Notes: generated from the letters alone by a model not told the origin. A DNA stretch of 64,000 bases from Paguma larvata (GCA_030068075.1 CM057843.1:35807332-35871331); one strand, 5' to 3'; positions 1 to 12,013 are shown, numbered from the stretch's first letter. Made by a program: numbers and translations.

Positions 1-2546
1 TTCTGGGGCTTTCTCGCCCATGCTCTGCTGGAATACACAGCAGCCCTTTTATTCTTTGCTCTCAGCCTGTCCCTTCAGCTCACTGAATAGGTTTAGGAAT
101 GGTTTTCCTTTGCTGGAATGTGATTTCTCTCTCTTTAGGATCCAGGGAACGTTGTAGAGTGAGTGAGAGTGGGAAGGAAAAGGAATGGGTTTCCGGTGGC
201 TAGCAGTCTTGAGACCAGCAGCCCTACGCCCTTGCAGCGTGGTCACCAAGCAGAGCCTAGACTGGCCTGGTCCCCAGGAGCCCTCTTAGCCCTCGGCCGG
301 CAGCCTGCACAGCACGCGGCTCTAAGCAGCGAGGGGTCCTGCCCCTTGTGTTACCATCCTCGGCCTCACAAGCTGCGGCAGCCCTTAGGAGTAACCCTCC
401 CCAAGATAGCAGCTTCCGAATTTCATGTCCTCGAGCATCCATCCCCATCCCCAGGTTTCTCGGGGCTGACGTTCATGTGGTCCCCTTTTTAGATCTTGGG
501 GAGTCTTCTTCCAGTTATTTTGTTTATGTAGCAGTTAAGCTGTGGCTTTTGGAACTTCCCTTCGGAAGATGATATGTGAGTACCCTAAAGATAGTACTCA
601 AGGGGAAGGTCGGGCCTGTGCCACCTTTACCCAGAACACGTCAACAAAGCTAGAGTTCGATGGACGGACGGACGGTGGACCTTGGCTTGCCTTCGTCTTC
701 CTTTGAGCGACCTCACCTTTTCCTTTCCCCAGAAGCTTCTTCTTGCTCGCCGTTGCGTGATTAGTGAATAGAACAAGAAATGCAAATGATCTCTTTTTAA
801 GGGAGCACATGTCCCAGCCTCTGGGAGCACCGAGAGTGGTTTCCCATGAACTCTCCCAGGCCATGGGTATTGATTCATCAAGTTCCCAAAAACCACCCTC
901 CTCAAATACAACTGCACCGTCTCATGTGCGGGAGGCAGGACCCAATAGTATGGCCTCCGTAGAGTGGCCGCAAGGGTCCCATACAGTCCTCCTGCCTCCC
1001 TCCACACCCACACCCACACCCCACCCCCGCACGGTAGTCACTGTGTGGACTCTCCCCCCATTAAGAGTGGGCGGTCGCTCATGACAATGAGAACACCCCA
1101 GAAAGGGAAGCTGTCAGTTACGAAGACCTTACTTTGAACTCATGACACGCCGTCCACTGCCACAGGTACTTAGGAGCAGGGTTTATTGGATGGTAAGAAG
1201 GTGGAAAAACCACAAGGAAGCTAGATTCTCAAGGAAACCATCTAGAAGGTGGGAAAGATGTAAAAGAGGAGGTAGGAAGCTACCGTCTCTGAGACTAAAC
1301 CGGCCTTACAAAATAACAGCAACCCTGTGCTCTCACCGCATGCTGGGGTCTGTGCAAAACACTGCACCCTTAACCTTCATAGCAGCCCGGGGAGGGGGGG
1401 GTACGGCCCTTCTGCCCCTTTTGTACTCGAGGGAGTGGGATCGACCCCCGCCCTTCACGATTTACCTAGAGCTCTCCTCTGTTAAGGACCCAGGAATTCC
1501 CAGTTAGTTTAAAACTGTGCTAACTCAGAATGAATGCCGCCCTGTGGTGCCAGCAGGTGGAAGGGTGATCATTTGCAACACTCGGAATACCATTATTTGT
1601 ATCACGAGTGCAAACCAACACTCCCTGTCGCAGAGTCCTGTGGGGTCCTGGGGACTTGCAACACGCTGCAACCCTCTGGGTGAGAAAGTGAGGACACCTC
1701 TCCCCCCCCCACATTTGGGGTCAGGCTCCCAAGCGGTGCTGTGCATGCCGCCGTGGTTCTCTGAGCCTCCAACAGGGCAGCTCTGCCCGCAGCCCCTCCT
1801 CCCTCGAGCACCCTGGTGGACCCTGGAGGAGAGGAATATCCAAGACAGACAGCAGGCTTTGCTCTGTCTGCTCAGGACATCAGAGCAAACCCCCTCCAGC
1901 CGGAGACCGCCTACGAGCGTCAACCTACCTGCCAATTGACCAGACAGATCTGGACAATACCGAAACCCAGTTGGGCGCACAGGGTGAATGTCCCAGCCTT
2001 GCCATCACACCTCTCTCAATATTGGTTGAGTGAGGTTTTTAGAACACTCTAGTTGCAAGCATAACACAGCTTTCACTTTATTACAAATAGGGTTGCACAG
2101 AACCAGATGTGGGACGGTAACCTCAGCCTCTCGGTTCCCAGGTCGCTGCCTGCACTTCCCACCCAACACCCTAGCCTTTCGGCGTGGACCGTGCCCCGTG
2201 GCCCCGTGCGTGCGTGCGGCATCGTGCTCCTAGCCCGCTTGCTCTAAGAAACGCAAGTGGTATCAAACAGGCCGCGTCCTTGCTGCTGCCTGCTGTCAGC
2301 AGTGCCGTCCCGTGGAGGGGTGCGGTTCCGAGGGTATCAGAAGGTGTATGACCGAGCAAGTGCGCGATTTCGTTTGCTGTGCCTGGCTTTCCAATCCAGT
2401 CGGTGCGCAGGTTCTCCGGAATTCTTCCTGCCTCGCCAGGCCCGATTTCCCCGGCCACGCCCTTCCTGGCCGAGGCCTCTCAGAGAGCTGTTCCCGGTGC
2501 TTTGGTAGTCGTTGCTGACGCGTCCTTTTTTCTCTCTCCCCCACAG
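1..2546 (+). other. PRKCA: Last intron of PRKCA (3' part)
   Basis: No coding sequence was recognised here. The stretch ends in a textbook splice acceptor: a possible branch point CTGAC (A at 2518), a C/T tract at 2522-2542 and AG at 2545-2546. It holds a short GGAC tandem run near 660-676 and otherwise mostly unique, moderately GC-rich DNA. The several small open frames are unconnected to the PRKCA reading frame and look like chance. Assignment as intron rests on the PRKCA exon that follows. Confidence 0.85.
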
Positions 2547-2711
2547 TGCGGCAAAGGCGCAGAGAACTTTGACAAGTTCTTCACGCGAGGGCAGCCTGTC
2601 CTGACACCGCCCGACCAGCTGGTCATTGCTAACATAGACCAGTCCGATTTCGAGGGGTTCTCGTATGTCAACCCCCAGTTCGTGCACCCCATCCTACAGA
2701 GCGCAGTATGA
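2547..2711 (+). CDS. PRKCA: PRKCA terminal coding exon: C-terminal tail of protein kinase C alpha (partial)
   Basis: This exon encodes 54 residues plus the TGA stop (2709-2711). They match the C-terminus of conventional protein kinase C alpha, a Ca2+/diacylglycerol-activated Ser/Thr kinase that moves from cytosol to plasma membrane. The end of the kinase AGC extension is visible. It carries the turn motif LTPPD (the Thr falls on residue 638 when the stop is placed after 672), the hydrophobic motif FEGFSY (Ser 657), and the C-terminal QSAV, a PDZ ligand known to bind PICK1. Thr638 and Ser657 are established priming phosphorylation sites that stabilise the enzyme. The open frame runs on upstream of the AG, so the start is set by the splice acceptor at 2545-2546 and not by an ATG; the first codon TGC is complete, which implies a phase 0 intron. 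C1, C2 and most of the kinase domain lie in exons outside the window. No frameshift or altered key residue is seen. Confidence 0.97.
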   Translation, partial: CGKGAENFDKFFTRGQPVLTPPDQLVIANIDQSDFEGFSYVNPQFVHPILQSAV

Positions 2712-3676
2712 AACTCACCGCCGAGAACTAACGCCTCCCCAGCCCCCAGCCCTCCAGCAGTGGGAAATGATCCTTAACCCTAAAATTTTAAGGCCATGGC
2801 CTTTTTCTCTTGCTCCAGATGGAGGCCTGAAAATCTTAGGGTTATCAGTCCAAACGTGAGTAACCGTTCCGGGCTGCTCTCTTTCTACCGAGAACTTTAG
2901 TTAGCTTAGTGGACGATGGTATAATATACAGTGTTCAGTTTCTTTATGTAGAAGTCACATCTGGCTGTAGGTTAACCCTTCCTAAAAAAAACAAACTCTC
3001 CCCCCTTTTTCGGTACGATTTGATATATTTTCATGCCCTCTGTCAGTTTCCACCGTTGGGATTCCCCTGACCAGAGATGTGAAAATGAACCCGCCCCAGT
3101 CCAGTGGGCAAGAAATAGCTCCACCCGAGATGTCTTTGGAATCAAAGAATGGGGACCCCAGAATGTGAGCCAGGCGGGACTGGGGGCAGGGGGACACTTT
3201 GAAACACCCGCCGCGTCTGTTCTCTGCCTCAATGGAAACAGTCCCTAGACTCCGAGAGGCCGCGATGAATCCAGTCCCTACTGGTGAGTCATTTGCCAGC
3301 TGCTACCAGACGCTGACGGTCTTAACCCAATCACGGTTCGGTGACTACTGGTTTTCCAAAACAGAAACCTCAGAGCAATGTTGGTGAATCTGTCCGCTAC
3401 CCCGTTTGGATGATAAAGTACCTTGATACTTGCATTTCTTTTGAAGAGGCCAAATCTAAGAACTTTGCTAAATCAGCATGTGAAATCATTTCAGATCAAG
3501 GATTAACCAGTGTGTATGTATGTTCATTTTAATCTCTGAGAGATTATTCTGCGATCAGGGTGCCATCCGCAATCATGCCACTACTCACGAGTGTTGCTAG
3601 CCAACCCCCGCCCCCACCAATATTTTGCTGCCTACTTCCTGAGGAGCTGAAGCATACACCCCATCCCCTTTTGTAC

Positions 3677-3685
3677 TTATTTATT
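3677..3685 (+). promoter_or_regulatory. AU-rich element nonamer in PRKCA 3' UTR
   Basis: TTATTTATT is the classical ARE nonamer, lying about 970 nt after the stop. AREs bind stability factors such as HuR or TTP family proteins. A single copy is suggestive only. Confidence 0.35.
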
Positions 3686-3977
3686 TAATAGGCTGCGGTG
3701 TCGTTTATGAGAGTACGGTGTACAGTAACTTAACGGAGCGCTGACTGTAGCGTAAGTTTCCACGAATTGATTTCCCTCCCATCCCCAGCCGCTGACCTCC
3801 AGTACGGGATGGAAACCAGTACAGTTTTGGTCCCCATTTCCAGATCGTGTGGACCGGCACCCCGGGAGCTGTAGAATCAGGAGGCTCCGGATGCACGTCA
3901 GCTCAAAGATACTTCCCTGCTAGAAGGATTTTCATATGTTTTGCAGATGCATCATGCAATGAATTTTGCATGTTTAT

Positions 3978-3983
3978 AATAAA
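3978..3983 (+). terminator. PRKCA: Candidate proximal poly(A) signal of PRKCA
   Basis: AATAAA lies in an AT-rich context (TTTATAATAAACCTTAATAA) about 1.27 kb after the stop. Use of this site would give an mRNA of roughly 3.5 kb, close to the shorter PRKCA transcript I recall from Northern blots. It could equally be an unused hexamer. Confidence 0.5.
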
Positions 3984-4264
3984 CCTTAATAACAAGTGAA
4001 TCTATATTATTGATATAATCGTATCAAGTATAAAGAGAGTATTATAATAATTTTATAAGACACAACTGTGCTATATTTGTGAAGGCTCTTGTTTCTAATC
4101 TGCTTTTATGATTAAGTTGTAGCTTAAGTCCTTGCTGCTGTGCTGCCTCTCTCCCCACCCCCACCCCACGCATACCCTGCACATCGGCACTGTATCAGAT
4201 ATATTAATTTCCTATCGTAGATCTAATTTTGAAAATGAATGGCTATTTTACATGATTAATTAGG

Positions 4265-4295
<31 letters not shown>

Positions 4296-4317
4296 ATATA
4301 TATATATATATATATTT
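4265..4317 (+). repeat. (TA)n microsatellite in PRKCA 3' UTR
   Basis: Two perfect TA runs (about 26 and 22 nt) are split by TTAC. The array is self-complementary and would fold in RNA. It is downstream of the proximal poly(A) candidate, so only the long mRNA would carry it. Confidence 0.95.
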
Positions 4318-7300
4318 GACTCTACCTGCAAACAAAAGTTTTGTTGTTGGGGATAATAATTTCCGAGATGACACTCTCCTAGCTCCCTGGCACCGTCTTC
4401 TGTCCTGGTTCCTATTCTGCTCTTCCTCTTGGGGACCGCGGGAAGTCTTTGACCCCTGTACCCCTGGTATGTTTGTGCACGTGCGTGATGTTTTCGCAGC
4501 CCCTGGGCTGGACTTCGTTTGGCTTTTCCTTTTCATCTTTGTAACTGTTTAGTGACCCAGGGTGGGAGGGACGAGGAAGACGCCCTTCCTGCTGTGCTGC
4601 GTGTGCGCACGGACGACCCCGGAAGCACGCTGTCTGCCTCGCCCCGCCCCCCGCCCAATGACTCGCTGTTTGCGTCAGCGCATCGCAGGCTTCGTGAGAC
4701 GAACCGTCCAGTCCGCCGGCCCCTGGGGACAGACCTCCTGAGGCACCGTCCGCAGACTCTTTAGAAGCTGCAGATTTTCTTCCACCTGTTGCAAGACCCG
4801 GCCTTTCCGGTCTTGCGAAGAGCACGCCTGTGGTGAGACGCTGTGCTGACGGCGCTAGGTCCTCGGAGAAGCCAGCCTCCTACAGCAGAAGGGACATGGA
4901 AGTGATGGTCATTCTTACCGGGGCCTCTCTGTTTCCCCTCATCCCCCAAATGCGCCTCCCAACTAAGCACCTCCTCGTTTTTACTCTCTGGCTGTTTGCC
5001 TGAAATTCACGTAACACACAGCCGCTGAAGGGCCTTGGACATGAGAGACGCGGTCTGTCCTGGAAACCCTTGACTGGAGGAAGAGACGGGGTAGACGGTG
5101 GATCCTTCCGGAAAAGAGCAACTTCCTCCGCACCACCTTTTACGGGCTGTGGACTTCAGATTTCCAAAAGGGCCCTGACCCACCCAGAGCTGCGGCCCCG
5201 CTGGGGCCACTTTTGGGGGACACTTCCTCACCAGGGTCACCTCATTCGGTCGGCTAGAAAAGGGACCAGTTTATAGAATGAGCCTAAGAAACAAAACAGC
5301 CAGATGCCCTGCCCCAGGACCAGGCGGCGGTAGGACAGACCCCCAGCCAAGCCCCAGGCAGCGAGGAAAGTTTCAGAAAGGAACCCGTGGGGCTCTGGGT
5401 CGCTCGTTCCCCGGCCCCACGCCCCAGTTTGTGTGGAAGCCGGCAGCGGTCACGGGCATTCCCTCCAACCAGCAACACGCGTCCAAATTATTCACAATTC
5501 TCCGGGAAACGTATTCAGCACCTCGGCTGGCTTGCATTCTTTCAGAATTCGTGGCAAAGTTTTAAGAGAAAATACGCCGGCCGTGGGGCCCAGCACTCGG
5601 CGTGCAGGACAGCAGGCTTCAGAACAAACCTGAAGGAAAGACCGTAAGACTCAGGGCCTGGTGCAGTGCTACCCGCCATGTGTACCCTGTTTGGTACGTG
5701 GCTTTGTACCGAATTTAGAGAGGGGCTAAATGCCTTAAAGGTCTGAGAAGCCCAAGACAGTCATTGCTGGGAGAATAAACCACGTGGGTGACCGCTCCTA
5801 CCTGTTAGACCGGCTTATAAAGGAATCGATTTATCCAGGTCTGCGGCGTGGTGCCGCTCAGAGGCATCGTACGAAATAAAAGCACAGGGAAGGGGCACTT
5901 GCTAAGCTGGTGGCTGGAATGAGGACAGCACCCTGGGTGGTCTCTCAAAAGACCAGCCCCCGAGCGCCGCCCGTATGCTGGGGACCGTGGAGGTCCAGGG
6001 CCCCGGCAGAATCTAGGCACAGGCTAGTTCTCGGGCAGACTCCTCAGTCCGTAAGTCTGAGAGTCCACTCCCGTTGCCTCGCGTTGTCTTCCCCTGGAGG
6101 TGGCTGCTTCTAAGCAGCAGAGTCTCGCTCTGAGACTACAGCCCGGCGGGCGGACACCCGTCTCTTGGCATCTCGCCTAAAGGCACCAGATGCTTGGTTC
6201 GAATTGAAGTGCGTGTGGTGTGCCGCCCGGTGCGGCCCGCAGAGGCTAATGGGCGGTTCACCGAAGGCAGGAAGCAATTCAAAAGGTCGAAAGGAGACCC
6301 TCGGAGCTGAAATGATTGCTCTTCATCACCTCGGCTTCCCTTTCATCCCCATGACCTGGTCCAAGTGAACGCGGAATCACTGTCTGTCTTTTCTTAGGAG
6401 ACGCGTTACGCTTTCTCCTTAGGAATTTTGGCAGAAAATCAGAGAGCAAAGGGCACGTGGGACCTTCACCGGACGCGGTTAGTTAAAAGGCGGTGAAAAA
6501 GCAAGTTCGACGTTAAGCCGGCAGAGGGTCGTGCCGCACGTCCCCGAGCTGCAGGCCTTAGCAGAGCGTGCAGCTTACTTGCTGGAACGAATACGCAGAC
6601 CCCTAGAGAGACACCCCTTGGTGTTCGGAGAAGGGAGAGGTCGGTGGGCGCTGAGGTCAGCAAGGCGTTTAGAGAGGAGCAGGGCTGGAGTGTGTCCGGA
6701 AGGTTGCTCACAAGAAGGAGAAAGCCAGGAAAGGGTGGAAGGAGAGGGCATCTCGGGAAGGAACCTGCTGCTATTTCCAGTGGCTTCGTTGTTGGTCGAT
6801 GCATTCGACAGTCAGCCCCTGCTGGTCCTTGAGAGCAATTTTGTTGCCCGAAACACAGTCTAGTCCTCCTCAGAAAACATCTCCTGAATTCCAGCCACTT
6901 CCTCACTATCTGCTTGAAGCCGCCTGCCCCTGCCTGCCTTGAAGTGGCTCACAGTTCCCTGGGCAGAGCCAAACTATCCAGCACACCCTGGAAGCCAGGA
7001 GGTCCCCACCCATTTTCCTCTGTGGCTTCCTGCCGAGACTTCCGGCAGCCGGAGATGGATGGAGAAGTGGCAAAAATAACTTAACACTGCAGTTCCCACC
7101 TGACTGCACTTAGCAGGACAAATTTGGGGTTTTTTTTTTTTTTTGCTGGGATCTGTTTTCTCAGTCCTGAAGAGGGAGGAAAAGTGAGAGTCTTATATTT
7201 TTAACTGCCTCAGAAAGGCGACACCGACCGACTGTCATTTTTCTCACTTTGGTCCTACAAAGTCAGTCACCTATTTCTTGTGTGTGTATCACACCATTCC

Positions 7301-9251
7301 CTGTCCCTCTAAGCCCAGCAAGGGCAGGGTGCCTGTTCCCCCACTGAGCACACTCAACAGTCATCATCAAGAAATCGACGCCGACCCGGGGACCCAGACG
7401 ATGGCGGTCCTAACAGTTACAGGAGCAGCAAAGCCATGACAATGACAATGAAGGAAAGGGGCACTCGCTGCTTAGTGACCGCACACTAATTTGACAAGTG
7501 GAGCAGTCGTTTTTAAAACATTTTCCTTGAGTTCCTCGGGTCACATCTTGTGAAATATACCAGACGCTAAGCCTTTCTGTCATTTCGCCAAATATTTGGG
7601 CCAATGCAGCAAATCTAGGGAATGCTATGTATTTCTGCTGCAAAGGATACAGAAAATTGGGAACGGTTACCTGAATCACAGTGAGCGAAGGCATCTAGAA
7701 ATGGTGTCAGCCCCAATTCGGTTAATTCTCTAATGTCAGGGACTCTTTGGGAAGGTCGAAATCATGTATGACCGGGGATCCCGTGCCTCCGATTTATGTG
7801 ATCAGGTGTCAGTTCATAACTGTAGGTCTCCGTCATCAAACAGCCTTACAATGACCCTACGCTAAGGCCCACGTGTTCCAAAGACTTTTTTTTAAACCTT
7901 AGGGAAGAAATTAATTTGTTAATTCCAACAGAACAACTGAGTATACTGGGCTCTTTGTACTTTTTTATAGAGAACTTTAATAACTCAATTCTTCTTTTAA
8001 AATAAGTTTTTAAAATAAAATTACTGACACTTGCATAAGATTCCAGTCCCTTGGAGTCCCTTGGAGGAGGACTCCCCCAGGGTCAGGCTAGAGCACCCCT
8101 GACCTGCACTCCCACTGTAGGGCTTTCCCATGCCGGCGGTATATGGAGTCCACATCAGAATGGCTGGAAACCAGGTGGAATGTGTTGGCAGACTGTTGCC
8201 CTCCATGTTTTTAATGGACACTGGGGTAACCGTCTAGGGTCTAGAAACTTTTGGACCAGAGGAAAGAGAGCTTTGTTGTCCCCCTTCCAGACGCAGCCCT
8301 CGGGCAGCGTTCCCCTGGGGTCCCTGGGATCCCTTTCCTTGCTCTGGGAGGCTCTGTGCCTACCTTTTGGTTTGAGGGGCAGGGCATTTCCTCAGCTCTG
8401 TCTCCTGTCCCCATGGGTCCCCAAGTCTCACATTCAGTGAAAATTCAGAGGTAGAGATTTTGTCCACTGGGCAATTCAGATCTAATTCAATATCCCCAAG
8501 AAAGAAGAGGCAACAGCAAACCCTCCCTGGGGCATCTGTTTCAGAATCCTCTCTTACGTGAGTAGACAGAACCCCACTTTTCAGAAACTATCAAGTCTAC
8601 TTTATAAGAACCTTTTGTTTTTTTCTAAAATAAGACAAAAAGTGGCTTTGCATTTCTGCGTAAATAACCCTGTCTTTGTCTCCTCTGCTTCACTTTAGGA
8701 GTATTTCTTCCTGTGATCGTAGATTTTGGTTGATATAGTCTTCCTGGAGGAATGTGATTCTTCTCTTAAGGAGATTAGTGGACTATTCAAAATCACCCAT
8801 CGAAGGCAGTTATCCTTTTGAGTCTAAAGGGTCTAAAAATTCACCTTACATCCTTTCTATTAGAGTCTTTCAGAATAGCTTTTATAGATGGTCAGAGACA
8901 TTTGAAATCATTGCTTTTGCCACATGATCGTGTGTGCGTGCGTGCGTGTGTGTGTGCGCGTGTGTGTGGACATGTCATGTTTAAGTCATTAATTGAAAAC
9001 ATCGCGTAAGACCCCAAATTCGGACGGAAGAGGAAGAGGAACAGATGGAGGGTGAGGTTTTTCCTTCTGTACAAATACCTACTGACGAAATGTAGAGGCC
9101 ATTCAACTGCCCAGTAACATTTGGTTAAAGCAGGCAAGATGGATGTATAAATTACTGCACTTTTTTCCTCAATTTGTATAACCTCTGATCTTCGTTTGCA
9201 TGATATGGTTTGTTAGACACATTAATTGTAGTTTGGAAGCAAGTGTGTACA

Positions 9252-9257
9252 AATAAA
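9252..9257 (+). terminator. PRKCA: Probable distal poly(A) signal of PRKCA
   Basis: AATAAA in ACAAATAAATATAATGATCA is followed 20-50 nt later by a G/T-rich stretch (TTCTTGGTCTCATTTGCTCG). This is the usual layout of a strong 3' end. Its position agrees with the recalled length of the long human mRNA. Interspersed repeats begin only after this point. Confidence 0.7.
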
Positions 9258-9275
9258 TATAATGATCATTCCTCA

Positions 9276-9860
9276 GCGTTCTTGGTCTCATTTGCTCGGT
9301 CCCTTGGTGGCTTCGCAATTATTTTTCAGCCAGCGTGCAGCCAGCTTTGGATGGAGCCCGGGTTCTTGTCCTGTTCATGCATGCCTCTCCATTTAAGTTG
9401 ACGCTGGTTTTTCTTAAAAGGCGTGGTGCTTTGATTTGCAACCCAAACAGTTACCAGGATAAAGTAATGGCAGATCCCTCCCTGGTTCATTTATCAGCGG
9501 GTGGTGGAGCGCCCTCTGGGGGCCAGGAGGTGTGCCAGGCGCCAGGGACGTGCTGGGAAGGGGAGAGGAAGGCCCCACCCAGGTGGCCCCTGCCTGCATG
9601 GGGCTTCTGTCCTTCACTCCCAAACCGCAGGGGACACACAGCAACTGATAAGGACGTGGCCCATCACGGTGGCCACACTGTGGACCCAGCTTCAGGACAG
9701 CCCTCCTCCTGGATTTATTTTATTCGTGGGTGGAAAACCGGGGGGGTAATTTTTGAATGTGAAAAGGGCAGGGAACATTCCAAATCTTCGCACTCAACCC
9801 TGTAGACAGGATTAGCCTCAAGAAAGAGTAAAAACCAGTAACAAGAACACTCCTTCTAAA
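9276..9860. other. Unique intergenic DNA after PRKCA
   Basis: No gene or repeat was recognised apart from the CTCF-like motif at 9509. This is the first non-transcribed (or read-through) sequence after PRKCA, and it ends at a SINE target-site duplication. Confidence 0.5.
9509..9522 (-). promoter_or_regulatory. CTCF-like motif just past the PRKCA 3' end
   Basis: Read on the minus strand the site is CCCCCAGAGGGCGC, one mismatch from the CTCF core. It lies about 250 bp beyond the distal poly(A) signal. Motif match only; occupancy unknown. Confidence 0.4.
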
Positions 9861-10067
9861 TTTTTTTTAACGTTTATTTATTTTTGAGAGAGAGACAGAG
9901 CGTGAGCAGGGGAGGGGCAGAGAGAGAGGGAGACACAGAATCTGAAGCAGGTTCCAGGCTCTGAGCTGTCAGCACAGAGCCTGATGCGGGGCTCGAACTC
10001 ACAGACCGCAAGATCATGACCTGAGCTGAAGTCGGACGCTTAACCGACTGAGCCCCCCAGGCGCCCC
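9861..10067 (-). mobile_element. Felid tRNA-Lys-derived SINE (SINEC_Fc type)
   Basis: Nearly full-length copy in reverse: A-rich tail as poly-T first, GA-rich body, and tRNA-like head ending in GAGCCCCCCAGGCGCCCC. It is flanked by a perfect 17-bp target-site duplication AGAACACTCCTTCTAAA (9844-9860 and 10068-10084), a sign of a fairly recent insertion. Confidence 0.95.
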
Positions 10068-10084
10068 AGAACACTCCTTCTAAA

Positions 10085-11134
10085 AGCCGAGGGCCAGCCT
10101 TGGCAAAGTCTGCACTCGCTTCCTCGCCTCCTTTTTGGGAGCCGCTCTCTCCTCATGCTCAAGGTTTTATCCCTTGACCCCCTCCCTCCCTCGCGGCCTG
10201 CAGCCCCCAGCCCTGTCCCTTCCCAATGCTCTGAGCGGGTTTCCCGAGCGCTGGTGTCCACTGGGTTAAGGTCCCGTCCCCAAGCTGCCGTGCCCTCACC
10301 CTCACCTCCTGGAGGTTAAGGGTCTCTCAGCTGCCAGTGAGACAATTACTGAGGAAGAATAAAGAACCCAGAGCAGCGTGCGGGCGCTGGCTCCTGGGCT
10401 GCCCCTGAACTTCACTCCGGGCTGGTCGCCTTTACGCGAACGTATTTGGCTTGTGCCTCTTCCTCACGCTGCCTTGCAGAATGCCACCACGCATAATGGC
10501 TTTTCCACGCACCCTAACCAGTGTGCTGTCATATCTCCCATGAGGCCAGTCGGGCCCGCATTTCATTGCATTTCCTTTCCCGAAACGCAGACGGTGCCCC
10601 GTGGGTCGTCCTGCGCAGAGCAGCGTCCTCAGCAGCAGCCGGGGACCCCCAGGGCCTGAGCGGCCCACCGTGATTCACCCGCGGGGGTGACCCCAGAGGC
10701 CCAGCAAGATCAGTGAGGCTGGGGGAGGGGAGGGGGGACATGGGCCCCAGGAGGTGGATGGGCAGACCCATCAGGACTTGATAAACACCCCCCCCATCTC
10801 AGGATCGCTGCTCCCCGGCCGTCCTCAGAAGCCTGTCCCCTCCTCTCTCCCCCACTCCCCACACCTTGTGACACAGGTGAGCCTCCTGGCTGGGCTGGCC
10901 GAGTCAACTCAGAGGGACATTCGGCTTGACGTGGTTCCTGCACTTACATCCTCCTCCTTGTGCCCACATCCTGCCGCGGGCCTGGCCCTCGCGGCTGCCT
11001 CCGCGTGTCAACACCCATCTGCGTCTCCCTGCCCCGCACCCCTTCCTCCCCCATGAATCCCGTCTCTGGAGAGGCGGCTTGGGTGGCTGTTCGGAGCAAA
11101 GCCTGCAGCCACACCGCCTGGTGTCCCCCTTAGT
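10085..11134. other. GC-rich unique intergenic DNA
   Basis: No gene was recognised. It contains a G-run cluster at 10721-10743 that fits a G-quadruplex pattern. Open frames on both strands have low-complexity Pro/Ser-rich translations and no recognisable domain. Confidence 0.45.
10721..10743 (+). other. G-quadruplex motif
   Basis: Runs of 5, 4, 6 and 3 G separated by 1-4 nt, matching the four-tract G4 rule. Confidence 0.6.
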
Positions 11135-11260
11135 AACTGATCAGGGGCAAGTGAGTTGGGCCTCTCGGTGCCTCAGTTTCCCCATCCGTAAAAGGAGATG
11201 ATGATAATGGTGCCTACCCCTCGGGGTCACGGTGAGGAGTGAGTCTGCGGGAAGCACTTG
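11135..11260 (+). mobile_element. MIR SINE fragment
   Basis: Carries the MIR core CCTCAGTTTCCCCATCCGTA followed by the GATGATGATAATGGTGCCTACC section and GGTGAGGAGTGAGT, all in consensus order. Confidence 0.8.
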
Positions 11261-11370
11261 GAACATCCCACGAGGGAAGTGTCGGCTCTTGAAAAGGGAG
11301 GAAAACCATAGCCCTTGGTCCCAAGACCAAGCAGAGGGTGGTCAAACAGCAAGAGAATGGCCTTAGGGGG

Positions 11371-11426
11371 TTTTTTATTTGATTTATTTACTTTTTGAGA
11401 GAGGCATGGGAGGGGCAGAGAGAAAG

Positions 11427-11469
<43 letters not shown>

Positions 11470-11573
11470 CCCAAGCAGGCTCTGCGCTGTCAGGTCTCAC
11501 GAACCATGAGATCATGATCTGAGCCGAAACCAAGAGTCAAATGCTTAACCAACAGAGCCACCCAGGCACCCCT
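11371..11573 (-). mobile_element. Carnivore SINE (older CanSINE type) with GA microsatellite
   Basis: Reverse copy with head GAGCCACCCAGGCACCCC at the right end. The body differs from the felid type, with AATCCCAAGCAGGCTCTG instead of the SINEC_Fc central part. A (GA) run of about 37 bp (11430-11466) has expanded in the body. Confidence 0.85.
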
Positions 11574-12013
11574 GTTCTAGTCCTTTCTGAGACAGGGACC
11601 GTGTGTCAGGTGATTGGGGGATTCCATTGGGAAGATAATTATGGAGCCAACCTCAGAGTCCAGGCTCGGGGCTGAATGGAGGTGTGTAGGTGCCCCGGGG
11701 AGGGCCCTAGCACACGGCTCTTCTGTAAACAGGAATTCAGGCAGAGGAGCAGCTGAGCCGCAGAGGCGGGAGGCCAGAGCACTGCCGAGGCTCAGCTTGT
11801 GGCCCCCACAGGCACAACCGTGCCCCCTGGCTGCGGCCCAGCCACCTGCCCCCCGTCCAGCCCCGCTGGGTGAGAAGTCAAGGCCCCAGGACTATGAGCC
11901 CTAGAAGACAGGCTGAGATGGCACCACTGTGGCCCTGGGGCTCCAGGCCTGGCCCCGAGCGGCTACGCAGTGAATGTCTGTTGAAGGGACGAGGGTCAAA
12001 GTCTACCACATGG

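Larger units (their letters stand above)
2712..9275 (+). other. PRKCA: PRKCA 3' untranslated region (long form)
   Basis: After the stop, about 6.5 kb of mostly repeat-free sequence follows, with none of the felid SINEs that are dense further on. That is typical of a long conserved 3' UTR. It contains an AU-rich nonamer TTATTTATT (3677-3685), an interrupted TA microsatellite (4265-4317), a poly-T run near 7131-7144, a TG-rich run near 8930-8970, and several AATAAA hexamers (3978, 5774, 5875, 8014 and 9252). The human long PRKCA mRNA, as I recall it, has a 3' UTR of similar length. The 3' end is placed about 15-20 nt after the hexamer at 9252. The exact cleavage site cannot be read from sequence. 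Confidence 0.75.

Noticed and set aside
1545..1560. CTCF-like CCAGCAGGTGGAA
   Set aside because: Lacks the invariant C of GGC in the core.
9844..10084. Short direct repeats at regular spacing that could suggest a CRISPR-like array
   Set aside because: They are SINE target-site duplications, two copies each, in a mammalian genome.
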